DNA of 64,000 bases from Leuctra nigra (GCA_934045905.1 OW203762.1:19810345-19874344), one strand, 5' to 3'; numbered from the stretch's first letter, positions 24,868 through 37,340 are shown. A program made the numbers and translations. Notes: generated from the sequence alone by a model not told the origin.

Positions 24868-25464
24868 TTTGCCGTCAGTCTATAGGCATGAACAAAAACA
24901 CATGGTCATTGATGAGAACCAATTGCCACCCTACTAACCTAAATGATTGTAAAAACTATCAGTAATTTACACTAGCTGATCAAAAGCATGCACATTTTAG
25001 TAAATATAAGTGATGTATAACACAAAACTTTGATTAGGCCTTTGTAATTTTACTAAACAGATTTATATGATCACACTTACCTTTCATCCAAGAGAGTAGT
25101 TTCAATGAAGAAAAAAAAGCCACTTTTTTGCGCCAAAATCATGTATTTCACTGCCTTCTAAAGTTGTCACAGTTCCCCCAACATAACAAATCACACTTCC
25201 CCCAACACTAAAAAATCCTGGGGTAAGTGTGACACCCTAATTAAAAGATTGCATTTTATGATTTTTCACTTTCTTTGCATATTTTGTCATTAATATGTTT
25301 ATAAGTGACAGAATGCATTTAAAAAAATCATATATTTAGCAAACATATCATAAATAATGCCAACTTTCTAGAAAGTCATAGAATTATGATTTACAGTTCT
25401 TTTGCAAGTTGATATTCTGGTCATCATACAACTAATGGAGCACAGAGATTTATACTAGATTTTA

Positions 25465-25775
25465 TGTTTTAGGAGGCTCACTGTGTTTTTCAAACGCACT
25501 GGACTTGTACTCCAGAGGCCTGGGTTTGATTCCAGCGGCCGTCCTTCATGACTGAGGTTCTGTCGTTCTGCCTAGACAAAGAGCAGCCAGGGCCGACCTA
25601 CCCATCGAATTTACGGTCCCCTCGGACCCCCCCCCCCCCCCCTCGAGACGGACGTACCCCCGAATCTGGTCACATCGGTACGAACCCTCCCGCCCCGGCC
25701 TGTCATTCCCACCAGTGCTGGACTCCCCTGGCCGGGCACATTTGGTCGACCCCTCCATATGATCTCCATGTATGA
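25465..25775 (+). repeat. SINE family 1 head joined to a GC-rich segment
   Basis: 25485-25545 is tRNA-like: an anticodon-arm-like CTGGACTTGTACTCCAG hairpin, then TGGGTTTGATTCCAGC as T-arm/B-box. It continues with GCGGCCGTCCTTCATGACTG, matching the SINE at 15290-15568. From about 25588 it changes to GC-rich DNA with a C16 run (25627-25642) and a stretch (CAGTGCTGGACTCCCC) resembling the hAT end seen at 57139. The D-arm is too degraded for a tRNA gene. Confidence 0.5.
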
Positions 25776-28700
25776 TCAACAAATATAAATCATGAAACCT
25801 AAAGTGCGCAAAATGACCTCCCTGTCGACGCGCCTTTAAGCAACATTATACGCTCCATACTACTACACTTCTCCATTAGCCTTGTTTCATACCAGTAAGC
25901 ACCCTATAAAACGATATAAAAGGGGAATAAAATATATCAACCCTACAGTATTATGGGTATTTTACAGGAGTTTTCTTTTAATATCTTCGTTCAATACCAT
26001 TTGTCATGATGAATTTTAATTTATCTTTGAAATGCTAAGAATTCATTAGAACGTCCATGTTCTCCTCAATAGATGAAAGAGTACCTATGAAATTAGCGTG
26101 ACACGATCCGTCTATATTCACGATTCTCACACCTTCGTGCCACGAGCAAACACAATTTTGTGTACATACACCGTGTCTAAGTACACCTACTTACAACATC
26201 GACATATTAACTCAAGTAATTGCAAAATCAATACCAGTCACGGGTTCATAGCGTAAAATGCATTATTTTCAACTATCATTCACGAGTCCTGACTCATTTA
26301 TAACTCATAGCTCTGGGCGGACATTACTACAGGGAATACCACTTCTATGGAGTGAAGTGTTAATTTGAATATAATCAGTGAATTCTAAACTTAGCAACCG
26401 ATCCTATAAGTTACTGTTACTGGTTTCCGTTGGTTTTCTGTAGGTAGGTACGGCATTTCCTTTACCAAGTGAAAGGTTTGTTTGTTGCCATTGACATGGC
26501 AGTTTCAATATTTCATGAAAAGTCGAAGTTTTAACAACACTGAATTATTTGGCATCATAGCAAGTTAGTAACAACCCTTTAATTATCTGGTCATGGAGTT
26601 ATAGTAACTCTATGACCTGATTCTGTGATGGGGAGGGGGAGGGGGATTTACAAACAAACGCCAAACATGTCAAACATTTTTAACAATTGTTGTTGCAGGA
26701 GCAGCACTCTTCAAAGATATTGCAGAATATGTCAATCGGTAATTAAAAGCCACTCTTTAAAAATTGAGAAAAAAAAATGTTCTAAAAATACGATTTGGAA
26801 TTGTTAGACTTTTTGATTAATTACGATGGTAGTCAACTGCAATGAGTTTTACTGTTTATTTATCTGATTCAGATTGGTCATAAAGTTGCATCAGAGAAGC
26901 CAATTATGTAAGCCTCTTCAAATTTAACTATTCTGAGAAATTAAATATAGAAAAAGTATTTCCCCAGAGGGGCGTTTCAATACAACGTCACAATCATTTT
27001 GTCAGGACACTGTGTAATAAAACTGTTGACATTGTCGAATAAAATTGTTTCTGGCCAGTGATTTTACCCGGGAATGACAAGTAAATACACCTGCAGTAAT
27101 TGGCTATTTCTAAATCGAAGACATGCCTGGTGAAAGTTCCAAGCAAATGCACGCTAAACCTTGGCGATCCACTGACGTCACGATGCAGTCATGAAAATAG
27201 ATTCAAGGCATGGAATACCAATGATACTGTATTTACGACAAGAAAGAGAGCAAGTATACCTAGTTTATTTCATTTAGCTATCTCGTTTCAAGCAATCTCC
27301 ATCTATGAAGATTGTAAGCTAGTTTGTGCACATGGTAGTGAATTGAAGGTCAAAGAAATCCCCGCATATTGAGTGTATGTACAGAGTTGCAGAATTTTGT
27401 TAGTTACTTACATACAAAATAGGTATTTTACCTGTTTTGAAAATGAGATATCGAAATTACCAATGATCAACATTACATGCCATATTTTACACCCCTTTTC
27501 CACACTACATAAATCAAGTAAAGTATAAGTTACCAAATTTTGACGAAATTACTCCCTACTTATAATCTTCCTTTCACCACAATTTCGGTACTACACTACT
27601 ACGTTTTGTTTTCAATGGAACCAGATATTATCTGCAAAATATGCAACGGACCCATAAAGCGACGGACTTGTGTGGTGACCTTGAAAACATTCGGTTATGG
27701 AAAAGTATCCGTATTTCGTGACTATTCCAACTACATTTCAATTTATTCCGGACGGTGAATTGAGTTGTTTCGCAAATTCTAATTACAAATTTAAAATGTT
27801 ACCGGTAACTCTAGGTAAGTGTGATAATTGGGGCCCTCACCAATGCTTTACACAGTAGGTATTATCTACGTGTGATTTTAAATGTCATGTGCTCCAAGGC
27901 ATGTGACCAAGGAGGCATGTGACATATGTCAGACACCAACACTCTGACTCATAATAATTTGCCAAGGTGTCTCCTCACGAGCAGCTGAAACACGGCCTGT
28001 TATCATGAAGCTTATCGGTGTCTCTTCGAAATATTTACTTAGAAATGCAACTTTTAATTTGTAATGCTAATGCATACCTATATACGTTCCACAACCGTTT
28101 GTTAGGTCTAATACAAGTACAAGTTCAAAACACGTCGTTTCATGCATTGGAATGAAGAAAAGGGGGTGATACTGATAATTGTGTAATGATGAAGGATTGA
28201 ATGAGACTTGTTGGTTTCGACGGGACAAACAAAACCTAAAAAAGCAGTCCGTCAGAAATTAATAAACCCAGATCTCTACGATCACAACATCATAGCTGAG
28301 CGACATATATAAATACAATGTCATCCATACACCACGACTTATATGTACTGCCTAATGGGTTAAATAACATACTTCTGCGCTTACGAACGTTCTTGTGATT
28401 ACGTTAGTCATCAAGGTTACGTAATTAGTATGATTACGAAGCTCGAAGGCAGCTCGGGTTTTCACGCATAATGAAAATCACGAGAAACCACAATCAGTAT
28501 AACCTGCTACTGGATACTGACAGAACGTTGACACAGTTTCAAAGCGTTTACATGTCTTTCAATCACAATCATGTTGACCTGACGCAGGAAACTGCACGTC
28601 ACAATTTAGAAGACACGAAACCGCAGGCTATCAGAAGACACGTGATTACACCTGACAGTCTAATTTCCATCCGGGTCGTTTCAGGAAGAATCCAAACATA

Positions 28701-30410
28701 AAAACACATGTCACGGGAAAAGGGCAATGTTCACTAAATGTTGAATCGATCACCAATAAGCGTATCATGTTGTACGAATATTTGTAACATCGTGTTGTTT
28801 TTTTATACATAAATGTTTAGGGTCATAACGGGATTTCACTCCAAAGTGGCATGGAAGACTTGAGCTGTTGAGCAATGAATAAAAAAACAGATAATTGTAT
28901 GGATGTAAATCAATGCAATTATATAGGTAGCTGTCTTTAATCACATGGTATTCATAAAAAAATAATCATTCATCGATGCGTGTAAAATACACCGGAAGGA
29001 GTCCGTCACATATTTTATGCAGTCTGCAATAATGCAAACAACGATTAATTCACGATTCCGCACAATCTGACCTAATGCAGCAGTAGGTTGTGTTTGTCTG
29101 TCTGTCGGAAACATCCCACATAAATCGCATGCACTAAGCGTAATTGTAGAACGCCCACCTGCATATTGCCGCTCACCTGTTAAATCGGGGTCCTCTTCGG
29201 GGTCAGCGAACGGCCAACGTGGCGCGGCAAATTTCACGTACGAATCCCTTCACTTCCAAGGTCACTGATCATTAACACCACTGTCGTTTTGTTTTACGAT
29301 ATCACACTTCGCATAACCACTGACACCGAGTGAACTATGCTTGAAGTGCACGCTAAATTACTCCCAACAGATGTAAACAAAACTTGCACAATTCCGATGT
29401 TAATTTTCGAATCTTTTGAAAGAACACGGGAATATTGTTGTTATTTAATATCCATTGTTTGCGACTGTTGTCTCAGTGTATTATTTCTGTGTGAACTGTT
29501 GAATACGTCTTGGTCGCCGCTTGTGTACTGCTCACCTGTGAAAGACAATCCTTCTGAGCAAGTAATCAAAGCTGTGCAGAGAATGTGAATGCTGGAAAAT
29601 GCCGCGGGCACAGACCATGGAAGAACAGCTTTTGATTGGTCGACGTGAGAATTCTTGAAAATGACGTCACGCAGGTTGTGAGTTGATGAATATGCTGATA
29701 GGTGGCAGCAGCGTACTGAATGGGAAACAAGTGTGTTGTCGCCGTCTCGACCGGTAACTTAAAAATTATTGATTCAAAATTTGTGGCAGTTTCAAAACAT
29801 AAGTTTTAAATAAAATAAATAATAATTCAAATGTATTATTAAGAGAGATTTTTTAAACATGTCTTTCCGAAATGTCGTCATACGTTTTGCACCATTAAAA
29901 ATAATATTTAAAATAATTAGCGTAGCTAAATTTTTAGTCAACCTAAGCAATATAAACACCAACTTATAAAGACAATTTGTTCCCAATCTCGTCGAAAATC
30001 TGTAAAAATTGAGAAATTTCATATCTTCCAAGAGTTTGGACATAATACCGTATTTATAAATACGATTGTGTTTATAATTTTGCCAATATCGACTCATAAA
30101 TTAGCTATACATACGCTAATTATTTTTCACATATTTCATGACTTCAAAATCGTTCAAAAGCTATCGCGATATTTAGGAAATCTCGATCCAACTCCAGTAT
30201 ATTCACTGCCCCTACAGTATAGGCAGTTTCATCAGCACCAATGCAAACATTTGCCTACCTCCAAGGCGCAATATTGTGGCGAGGATGTCCGGGTTTGGAC
30301 AAACGGGAAACGGATGGTGCGGTTCCGCCGTTCAACTCAAGTACAGTAATTTTCCAGATTACGCAGACTAACAAGAAAACATCATTTATAATGTCAAAGA
30401 AACTGCGATT
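25776..30410. other. Long stretch without a supportable gene
   Basis: AT-rich, with a GC-richer patch at about 28950-29760. Isolated donor-like sites occur, for example AACAG|GTGAGC on the minus strand at 29171-29177, but no paired acceptor with an open frame was found. No repeat family was recognised. Confidence 0.4.
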
Positions 30411-30417
30411 TAAATAA

Positions 30418-31010
30418 CTAGGAAACGCACGGTGTAACGCGTTGATGAACGAGCACCGAACGCGCAACATATCCAACCAACCTGAATATCATAACCAATG
30501 TCGTTGTCGTTGATCGTAACGCACAGAACACATAATATACATACACCCATAGTGAATTGAAATATGATCCACTCGATCAAAATAAAATTACCTGACTTCA
30601 TTGAAACTGTATACACTCTGATCCATAAAGAAAATAAGATCTAAGTTGAACTGGAAGTTAAATTTCGATAAAATCTCTTCTGACATGTCAATAAGTATAT
30701 ATACATTTTCTACCGATTGGGCTGACAACTTGTAAAATAAGAGAATACGATAGTCTTACTGTCCATGCAAAATTTAAATTTGAACTTAATCGGAACATTT
30801 TGATTTTCGACCAACCGGTAGATACTTTCATTTTTGAACCAATCAGAAGTAAGCTCACAAAAGCGATACAAAGATAATTAGTGTGTGCAAAATTCCAGCT
30901 CAATCGGGAAAAAATTGTGACCTGTGGCGTTGTGCCGAGCAAACACAAAAAAATAAGAAAGGCAGAGCAAGTGTCCAAAAGTGCAGAATGGAGACGCTCC
31001 CTCAATAATG
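30418..31010. repeat. Dispersed repeat family, second copy
   Basis: Opens with the ACTAGGAAACGC module (30418-30480). Then comes CGCACAGAACACATA, a block with ATGATCCACTCGATCAA, ACATGTCAATAAGTATATA, and CAACTTGTAAAATAAGAGAA. The same order of phrases is found at 62139-62450. Towards the end GTGTGCAAAATTCCAGCTC matches 14753 and 63215. Confidence 0.65.
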
Positions 31011-32226
31011 ATATTGAGACAAATTTGAATTTAAAATAGGTACTCTCTCATTGCTCAAAGCTCCGTATAGACATACATATCAAGATTAGGAGTCATACAT
31101 TTAATAAACGCTCACCTTCTTCGCTTAAACAAAGCCTTGAACGCTAATTAGTAATAATTATCACCTTTTTGTTAACGACTCTGTTTGGTATTACGTAATG
31201 ATCTTTTAAATATCATGGTATTTATGATCAAATAGTTTTTATCAGATTATGTATTTCGGTGGTATAAATAAAACATCATAATATTATGTTCAATAATGAA
31301 AAATATGTTTTTCTTGATTTGGTTTTGTCATATAAATATTTACAAAACTGGAAAAGATAGTTTCGTAACAAGGTGAGGCAAGAAATATGCAATATAACTA
31401 AGCAGAGAGGAATTCACAAAGGTAACAACGTAATATAAAAATTGTAAACAGGTTTCTTGTTTATAAGATATGTCTTACACATTTTGCAAGACTTTTAATG
31501 TTATAAAAAAGTAGTTAGTATATAAATGCATATAATTGATTAGGTATTCCATAAAATTTACTGATACTCGATGCCAATAAAATATGCTACTTACTGTCTC
31601 ATAAATAACAGTGTACACGATTACGCCATGAAGTACCGCCAAAAGAATATTCCTCTTTTCATCGATGCTATAAGACGCCATTAGGCTAAAGATTATATTT
31701 GTATTAAATTCAGTTGATAAAATTAAATTTATAATTAGATAATTTATATACTATATGACTAGACGTAACATTGTTTTGTGTGAAATTATTTTCTGTTTTT
31801 ACTTTCACATTGAGTAAATATCGAAAATGGCACCTGGCATGAAAATAAATGCTATTAAATGGCAGACAGAACTTTTGACAATCATATTTTAATGGAAGAC
31901 TGAGCAACGCCAGTTTGCTTTTATCTCTTAGTATTAGTAACAAGGAAAATCCACCTTGCCAAACCACTTGTTGTGAAAACAATGGAAGTTTATGACAATG
32001 AAGCATATAAGTCAAACACAATAAGCAGAATACCATCATAATGTCTCTTAGTTAAAAATTTCTCCAGTCCATATTTAAAACATTATTAAAACACCAGTAT
32101 GTCCTACACCTAAATAATGTAATATTAATATATTTATGATTTAAAATGAAAGTTTATAAAAACAGTTTTTACACTCATATCACATTTTCATAAGTCTTGT
32201 AATCGCCCCATCACGGGGTTCCTCTC
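31011..32226. other. AT-rich flank, probable 3' UTR and downstream DNA of the 32.2-kb gene
   Basis: Very AT-rich with no repeat or coding signal recognised. The first few hundred bases below 32227 would be the 3' UTR of the minus-strand candidate gene. No unambiguous AATAAA poly(A) signal was found close to the stop. Confidence 0.35.
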
Positions 32227-32480
32227 CTACTTCTTCGCCGTTTCTCTCTTCACCTCCTGCTTGGGGTTTGGCTCGGGCTTGGTTTCCTCCTCTTCTTCCT
32301 CCTCCAGGATGTCCTCGCTGTCCTCGGAGATGCTGTTGGAGGCGCCGACGCGGTCCTGGCGGGACTTCTGGCGAATGTAGGTCGAGAGGGGACGTCGTTG
32401 ACGCTCCTGGCAGATCGGACACTCCTTGCATGAAGTACCTTGGCCTCTGTTCTTCTCATGCTGGGTCCGGGTGCGCTTAT
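32227..32480 (-). CDS. Terminal coding exon of an unidentified gene
   Basis: Minus strand, from an acceptor with a good pyrimidine tract (TGTTTCTGTTCAG, AG at 32481-32482) to a TAG stop at 32227-32229. The exon begins in phase 1 (the Asp codon is split G|AT) and encodes 83 further residues. It opens KRTRTQHEKN, then TSCKECPICQERQ (a closely spaced CX2CX2C cluster), a basic stretch, SISEDSEDILEEEEEEE (strongly acidic) and a basic tail KQEVKRETAKK. Its high G+C at third positions contrasts with the AT-rich surroundings. The composition suggests a soluble, probably nuclear or regulatory protein, but this is inference and I do not recognise the family. The phase fits the donor of the exon at 36660-36785, with which it would make a 119-residue protein. 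Additional exons between them cannot be excluded. Confidence 0.65.
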
Positions 32481-33802
32481 CTGAACAGAAACAATTACGC
32501 ATTGTTCAGGAAATTAAAAATATTATTATCTCCATACACTATAGCAGATTGTTCATAAATAATCAGAAGCTGTCAAGACAAAAACAAGTATCAAAAAGTG
32601 TACACTTCCCATTTGGCAACAAGAAATAAAAATTAACTCAATTTTATAATGGGTATTAATTTTTTTTATTTCCCTGCGTGAATATTTGAATTCTTACAAC
32701 ATCTTGCTATAGCAAATCTGTACTCGTTTGGTGTAAACATTACTGAGGTTACCTACATAAAATGATCAAAATATTTACGTGTAGATGAATAAAATTTATC
32801 CCGACAATCTTCAAATGTAAACAAAAAATGTGGATGCAAAAGTAATAAACCATAATCAGAGATTTGCCAGAAGTAAGAATTTACCGCTATATTGAAAGAA
32901 TTGTAATTTACCTACATCATTTACGATCTGATAGAATAGCCAATAGATATTCAGTAGAAAAGTTACAAAATATAGGTATACAAAAACAAGTACGTAATAA
33001 ATGTTATGAAATATGCTCCGATGGTACTATACAAATTACCTATACCTACTTCACGCATTTTATGATTTGAGGCTGGAAAAGCGCATGTACAATACAAATC
33101 GTACAAGTACGATTTCTAATTATGCTACGCAGTTATCTATTAATATGATGAGTAGAAGCATAATTAGCTTTTATTAGGAGTCAAGGTTATCTGGTCAAGT
33201 CTTCATCACCTCTATTACCTTTTGTCACAACATTGTTAAATGTTAATGAGGTGTATCTGCGTAGTTTCGTTTGGCTCCTGGACTTACTGCGTGTACAATT
33301 CAACATTATCTCGTACCCAAAATCAGCATCACGCGAAATTACAGCGCAGGGGAATGTAGAATCGATGAAAATTAGAATTTTCAAACGTTTTAAGATTTGA
33401 ATTAAATTGCAATAAAGCACTGCAACGTGCGCAAGACAATCGCGTGCTTTCTCTGTTGGCGCCAACTTGATTGTTGAATGTGTGTGTTATTGTAGCTCCC
33501 TGCTGAAAAATCTTAGCAAGATCTTGCTAAGATCTTGCCAAGATCTTAGCAAGATATTGTAAACAAGATCTTGCAAGATCTTGCCAAGATCTTGCAAGAT
33601 CTTGGCAAGATCTTAGCAAGAACTTGGCAAGATCTTGCAAGATCTTGGCAAGATCTTGCAAGATCTTGTACATTTTGCTGCCAAAAAAACGTTAAAATTT
33701 CATAAAAAAATAAAATTTTCTATATTTATGAATACTCATTTGCATTCGGGAAACCTCTTCTGAAGTATTGGACAAGGTTTGATTACACATTTCAATTATA
33801 AA

Positions 33803-33890
33803 ATCCCGTGGAACCGCCGTGTTTTGAACCTGCGATCTCGTGGTCCGTAGTCGAGCGTCTTACCGAGTAGGCCACCGGTGCAGACAAGAC
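33803..33890 (-). repeat. tRNA-derived segment inside the palindromic element
   Basis: On the minus strand GTGGCCTACTCGGTAAGACG resembles an A-box/D-arm, and CGCAGGTTCAAAACACGGC holds a B-box. The anticodon and acceptor stems do not close properly. Either a SINE inserted in the element or a tRNA-like internal promoter belonging to it. Confidence 0.5.
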
Positions 33891-34069
33891 TTAGCTGCGC
33901 TAATAGTGATCATATTGAGTTTTCATATTTAAGTGAACATATTTATATTATTTAGTGGATCATGTTATTGTTATTAACATGATAAAATAGGAGAAACGAT
34001 AAATATTAAGATTTATTTATAAAGTAAATTGATCTGTGATATTTCCCCATAAAATATATCAGCTCACGC

Positions 34070-34740
34070 TCTGTAGTATAATTACTATAGTTTATTTTAC
34101 TAGGTGATGTGGTGCAAATTTTCTAAGTCAATGAAGTAAAAATTCTGTAGTTTATATACCTTACTACTACAAATACTGTAGTAAAAAGTCAATGTAAGAT
34201 ACTTCAGAATTTACTAAACTACAATATAAATCGGCTATAGTAAACATACTGTAGATTACACTTTTCTTTACTACAGATGAGATACTATAGATTTTCAATG
34301 AAGTATATATACTACCTATAGAACTTACTATAGCAAACTTATTCTGTCTGTAGTCAAAGTACTCTAGCTACATACTTCGAATTACTACAGTGAAGTACGT
34401 TCCCTATAACTTTACTATAGAAAACTGCAGTATATATCGCAAGTAGTAAAAACACTATAGTACATACTTAGAATTATTATTATTATTTATTTATCAACAA
34501 TTACTACAGTAGGTCAAGTATATTTACTCCAGAGTAAAAAACAGTCTATTTCAGCGGTAGTAAAAATACTGTAGTTTATACTTTAGTTTACCACCGATAC
34601 TGTAGAATTTACTTCAGTAATCTATGGTATTATGGAGTAAGTTTTTGCATGTACTTCAAGTACTATAGCACATACTATAGTTTACTACACGTTATTACAT
34701 AATACTTTGGAATACCTACTTCAAAATATACTATAGGAAA
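34070..34740. repeat. Cluster of ACTATAG-type near-palindromes
   Basis: Roughly every 15-40 bp there is CTATAG, CTACAG or CTGTAG within TACTRYAGTA-like contexts. Many are self-complementary, but there is no fixed period, so this is a degenerate motif cluster rather than a regular satellite. Confidence 0.7.
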
Positions 34741-36659
34741 TTTTCCTAAGGGCCTTAGCAAGATCTTGAAAAAATCTTGGTAAGATCTTGGCAAGATCTT
34801 GGCAAGATCTTGATTAGGTCTTGTCAAGATCTTGATAAAATCTTATTAAGATATTACCAAGATCTTACCAAGATCTTGGTAAGATCTTGGCAAGATCTTG
34901 ATTAGGTCTTGTCAAGATCTTGATAAGATCTTATCAAGATATTACCAAGATCTTGGTAAGATCTTAGCAAGATCTTGTTTAATACAAGATCTTGCAAAGA
35001 CCTTACCAAGATCTTGTCAAGATCTTGGTAAATCCAAGATCTTGATAAGATCTTAGCAAGATCTTGGCAAGATCTTGGTTAATACAAGATCTTAGCAAGA
35101 TCTTGCAAGATCTTGCAAGATCTTGGCAAGAATTTTCAGCAGGGCTGGCATGTGCAGATATTATTACCTACATTACCTATTGGAAACTGGAAATGAATAA
35201 ATGTGACATGATAAACATAAACAAACTGTTTTGTCACTTGCGGTAATTACTTTCTCCGATAATTAATACAAGGAGGCTCATATACATATTTTATTGTCGC
35301 CCCTCTTGACTTTCTCTTTCGGAATTAAGAGATAGCTAACAATTAGATAGGTATAAACCCGATATAGAATAATTGTCGTTTCAGATAAACGGAAACTGTA
35401 AATCGCCTACGAGTTCGAATTTGATGAACAATGCCAATGGGATTATTTGGGTTATTTGGATACTAAAATAGACCCTGGAAAAGGTAATTTCCACAGATTG
35501 TTCAAAAATATAATATAATATCATAATGATTTTAGACAGGGAACGCCATAGCCAAATGCCTTATTTATTCATTGGAACACGCTACAAATCATTCATTTCA
35601 AAAATAGCTGGATTCTGGAATGATTGCAACTTGTTGATGTCTCGTTTTCACGTAAACACGCAGAGCAACAGATCAATTAGTTCTGGGGGTTTATGTTGTC
35701 ATGATGTGGACCTTGATGAAGATAATTTTTATTAGCATTGCTTAATTACTCATTAATCCTGTGAAGACGAAAGACCTTGCTGATCTTGGGATACCAATAA
35801 GCAAGCTATTTGACTTGATAATTGAATGCGACTTAGTCAATTCAGTTTCTTCTGCAATTGTGTTATCTTGTTGCATTATTTGAGTCAAGCCTCTTTATCA
35901 GATATTAAAATTCTCAGATATATTATTATCGCTCAGATAGACATTGAGTCCCTGGGAACCTTAGCTTAGCATTTTACCAGGACTTATTTTGAAGGATGCA
36001 CTTCGCCGTTCATGAAGAGATGTATTGTTGCCGCACTTTACCAAGTGCATCCAAGGTGAAATGATTGGACTTTAAAATCAAATTCAAACCCAAGGTTATC
36101 GTTGAGAAATTTGTTTGTTTATGTTGATGAAGTTTATTGATGGTTCTGTTCGCTAAATCCCATGTTTATGTCTCGACATTGTATTTAAAACTAACATTAA
36201 AATTTGCAAAAAAAAATACAGTTGTCAATTAAAGATCTCCTGGCAACAATCAGATATATTGTTTATCTTAGAACGCATGCCGATAAGGAAGTGCTCTTTG
36301 ACAGGACTCTCGCGGATGTTATCAATCAACTTACCACATGGTGATAATTAAAATTGAAATTCGCAATATTGCGAATTGCGCATTTCTAAATTTTTACTTG
36401 TAAATATATTTGCAATGTAATTATTTCAGTAGAAAGAAATTTCCATTTCCTCCTCTAATGTGTGCAGAGATAAGGAAAATTGATAACAAAATAAGCGAAA
36501 AATGAGTTTAAAAACTACCATAAGATCATTCGAATCTCTTGTTCGAATCTACTCCACCTGGTTTCTTGAGCAACAAAACCTGTATGGTTAGTCAACTTTG
36601 TAATGGTAATGTATTTCGTTAGTTATTCAAATATCTCAGGTGTTTCCTTCGCAACTTAC

Positions 36660-36785
36660 CTTTCGGAGTCTCCATAGACCAAGCATTCTGCTGGTTGGGG
36701 TTCGAATAAGGATGTCTCATCGATGAATAAGAGATGACATCTGGGAGGTAACCGTAGACATCCATCGCGAAGATCGGCGAGTTTA
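36660..36785 (-). CDS. Probable first coding exon of an unidentified gene
   Basis: Minus strand. The acceptor is TCAACATATTGTCCAG (AG at 36786-36787) and the donor CCGAAAG|GTAAGT is a full consensus (GTAAGT at 36654-36659). An ATG at 36765 in good context (TTCGCGATGG) opens 35 codons plus one base: MDVYGYLPDVISYSS, then a Tyr/Asn/Gln/Ser-rich segment ending WSMETPK. The final G joins the AT of the exon at 32480 to make Asp, so the frame is kept. The frame is also open from the acceptor to the ATG, so it could be an internal exon. No domain recognised. A 5' UTR exon may lie in the CpG-rich tract at 36.9-37.3 kb. Intron 1 would be about 4.18 kb and contains the palindromic element. Confidence 0.55.
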
Positions 36786-36899
36786 CTGGACAATATGTTG
36801 ACTAAAAACCACACAATGTGTTCATTACCGTAAAGAGTTGTTTTGATATAGTTAAAGTGCACGCAAGAATGAGTTTATGAGGAGCGTAGCGTCCAACTT

Positions 36900-37340
36900 G
36901 ATCTGTGCACGATTTCTCTTCGTCCAAGACTCAAGAAATACACAGTGAACTCTTTTACAAGTATCGTTCAAGATAACTCTTCAAATCTCGCGTTGTAAAG
37001 GTGAAAAGTTCAACGTACTCTCGATCGACAACTGTTTGTAATGCAGTTTACTGAACGATGAATACAAAGACTGTCACTGCAGTAAGTCCGTCGCTTTCGA
37101 ACGCCGCCGATACACTGATGTCGGTTGTAGCCAAGCACGTCGTCGTCACTCCCCACTCCCCGCCCGTTTGTTTGTCTCGGCAGTCGGCAGTGCTGAACTC
37201 ACGTGCAACCCGACGGTCGGCGTCGTCGTCGTAGCGTAGTGCTTTACTTCAATGGAGTATAGTATTTCATCGATTTTCCAAGAGCGACCCACCCTTCGCG
37301 ACAACCAATCAGAAACGACGACGTCGTTTTTCAATTTACT
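36900..37340 (-). promoter_or_regulatory. Putative promoter / 5' UTR region of the 32.2-36.8 kb gene
   Basis: CpG-rich island in AT-rich DNA with many CGTCG/CGACG runs. A minus-strand donor GTTGCAC|GTGAGT lies at 37197-37203 and could end a non-coding first exon that splices to 36785. No TATA box is evident. A plus-strand donor-like CTGCA|GTAAGT at about 37080 means transcription direction is not certain. Confidence 0.3.

Larger units (their letters stand above)
24203..25237 (-). mobile_element. Decayed pogo/Tigger-like DNA transposon
   Basis: Flanked by TA at 24201-24202 and 25238-25239. The left end reads GGGTCACCCGGGGGAAG; the right end, reversed, reads GGGTGTCACACTTACCCC. Between them are a CENP-B/Psq-type helix-turn-helix reading frame and at least seven copies of a GGGGGAAGTGTGACA motif in both orientations, clustered towards both ends like subterminal transposase-binding repeats. 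TA duplication and a CENP-B-like N-terminus are known features of the pogo branch of Tc1/mariner. The exact ends are inferred because the TIRs are imperfect. Confidence 0.6.
33498..35144. mobile_element. Inverted-repeat element built of CAAGATCTTG palindromes
   Basis: Ends are CCCTGCTGAAAA (33498) and its reverse complement TTTTCAGCAGGG (35133-35144). Both subterminal blocks (33509-33670 and 34752-35132) are tandem variants of the perfect palindrome CAAGATCTTG joined by GC or GG/CC linkers. The core holds a tRNA-like segment and about 670 bp (34070-34740) dense in ACTATAG/ACTACAG/ACTGTAG. No ORF. Only a 2-bp CT flanks both ends, so the superfamily is undetermined. It lies in the inferred 4.2-kb intron of the 32.2-36.8 kb gene. 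A small patch of related AAGATCTTG motifs is at 49278-49430. Confidence 0.75.

Noticed and set aside
25485..25545. tRNA-Thr gene (anticodon TGT in a perfect 5-bp stem)
   Set aside because: D-arm and acceptor stem do not form and the downstream part matches SINE family 1; kept as a SINE head.
29171..29237. Coding exon on the minus strand with donor AACAG|GTGAGC
   Set aside because: The open frame starts at GTG with a stop just upstream and no acceptor; at most a non-coding exon.
32268..32558. Plus-strand frame opposite the 32.2-kb exon
   Set aside because: Shadow of the minus-strand exon, whose acceptor, stop and composition are convincing.
33803..33890. Functional tRNA gene
   Set aside because: A- and B-box-like sequences exist but the stems do not close.
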